In this document: positions 14,361-14,566 of the stretch, piece by piece
Layout of the letters: each line of letters opens with the position of its first letter
Numbering within the stretch: the stretch's first letter is position 1
Program-made: the position numbers and the translations under genes
The notes under the pieces: generated by a model
The model's input: only the letters and a program-made list of their open reading frames with translations
What the model was told of the DNA's origin: nothing
The model's database searches: none
NCBI GenBank assembly: GCA_023415375.1
Contig: JAEZKW010000215.1
Coordinates: 1-14,566, forward strand
Direction: 5' to 3'
Length of the DNA: 14,566 nucleotides
Origin: Bacillota bacterium
GTDB taxonomy: Bacteria > Bacillota > UBA4882 > UBA8346

Positions 14361-14511
14361 GGCCAACCCTCCAACTTGCTTCCTCCCTGAAGGGAGGAAC
14401 GAAGGTTTTGCTACGAAGTCCTAATATCAAAGAGCCAACAAGAAGTACAATTCGTTTCTCCCTTGAGGGACGAAAGTGCGCCTTTTTGAAGGCGAAGAAT
14501 GAGGGTTGGCC
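14361..14511. repeat. Foldback element with terminal inverted repeats
   Basis: GGCCAACCCTC (14361-14371) and GAGGGTTGGCC (14501-14511) are perfect 11-bp inverted ends of a 151-base element. Inside lie TTCCTCCC-tgaa-GGGAGGAA (14380-14399), a CCCTtgAGGG hairpin (about 14460-14469) and CGCCTT-tttg-AAGGCG (14479-14494). It has no coding capacity. A compact foldback unit of this kind resembles a miniature inverted-repeat element or an intergenic repeat. I see only this copy and no clear target-site duplication. Confidence 0.6.
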
Positions 14512-14566
14512 TAAATGCTGGAGTTTACATATTTCCGGCTTATAGTATTTTATTTTACCGCTAATA

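Noticed and set aside
14082..14374. Two overlapping minus-strand frames of 85-94 codons
   Set aside because: They have low-complexity Pro/Ser/Phe composition, no ribosome binding site, and run through the foldback element's arm.

Overview
The window looks like a chromosomal segment from a low-to-moderate GC Firmicute, probably a clostridial or Negativicutes-type anaerobe. I infer this from strong AGGAGG-type ribosome binding sites, use of TTG/GTG starts, SigA-like TTGACA/TATAAT promoters, U-tailed hairpin terminators and the protein families present. It splits into three parts.

Left part (1-4019) is sparse accessory DNA. Positions 1-900 hold gene debris: a small membrane-protein frame broken by an in-frame TAG (222-488) and a frameshifted acidic protein on the minus strand (653-839). 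Then come a predicted exported protein (1149-1703), a 59-residue small protein (2199-2378), and a compact plus-strand unit (2665-3755) with its own promoter and terminator. That unit encodes a tiny TTG-initiated leader frame, a two-transmembrane protein with a possible GAF-like domain, and a 61-residue basic protein. It is the best candidate here for an undescribed system.

Central part (4020-13066) is well-packed metabolism. A BMP/PnrA-type solute-binding protein (minus) diverges from an XRE-cupin regulator of PuuR-like architecture, which is followed by a divergent adenine deaminase family protein and a TrzA/MtaD-type amidohydrolase (plus). These converge, over a bidirectional terminator, on a minus-strand set: Bcr/CflA exporter, agmatine deiminase (aguA) and N-carbamoylputrescine amidase (aguB). 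The theme is uptake and deamination of purine-like compounds plus agmatine conversion to putrescine, all releasing ammonia. No ABC ATPase or permease for the binding protein lies in the window.

Right part (13067-14566) has no convincing full-length gene. It holds a five-copy 42-bp tandem repeat, C-run/G-run DNA, a frame split by one stop codon (13466-13618), a GC-rich hairpin (13746-13793), a possible His/Pro-rich 44-residue peptide, and a ~150-bp element with 11-bp terminal inverted repeats and internal hairpins at the window edge.
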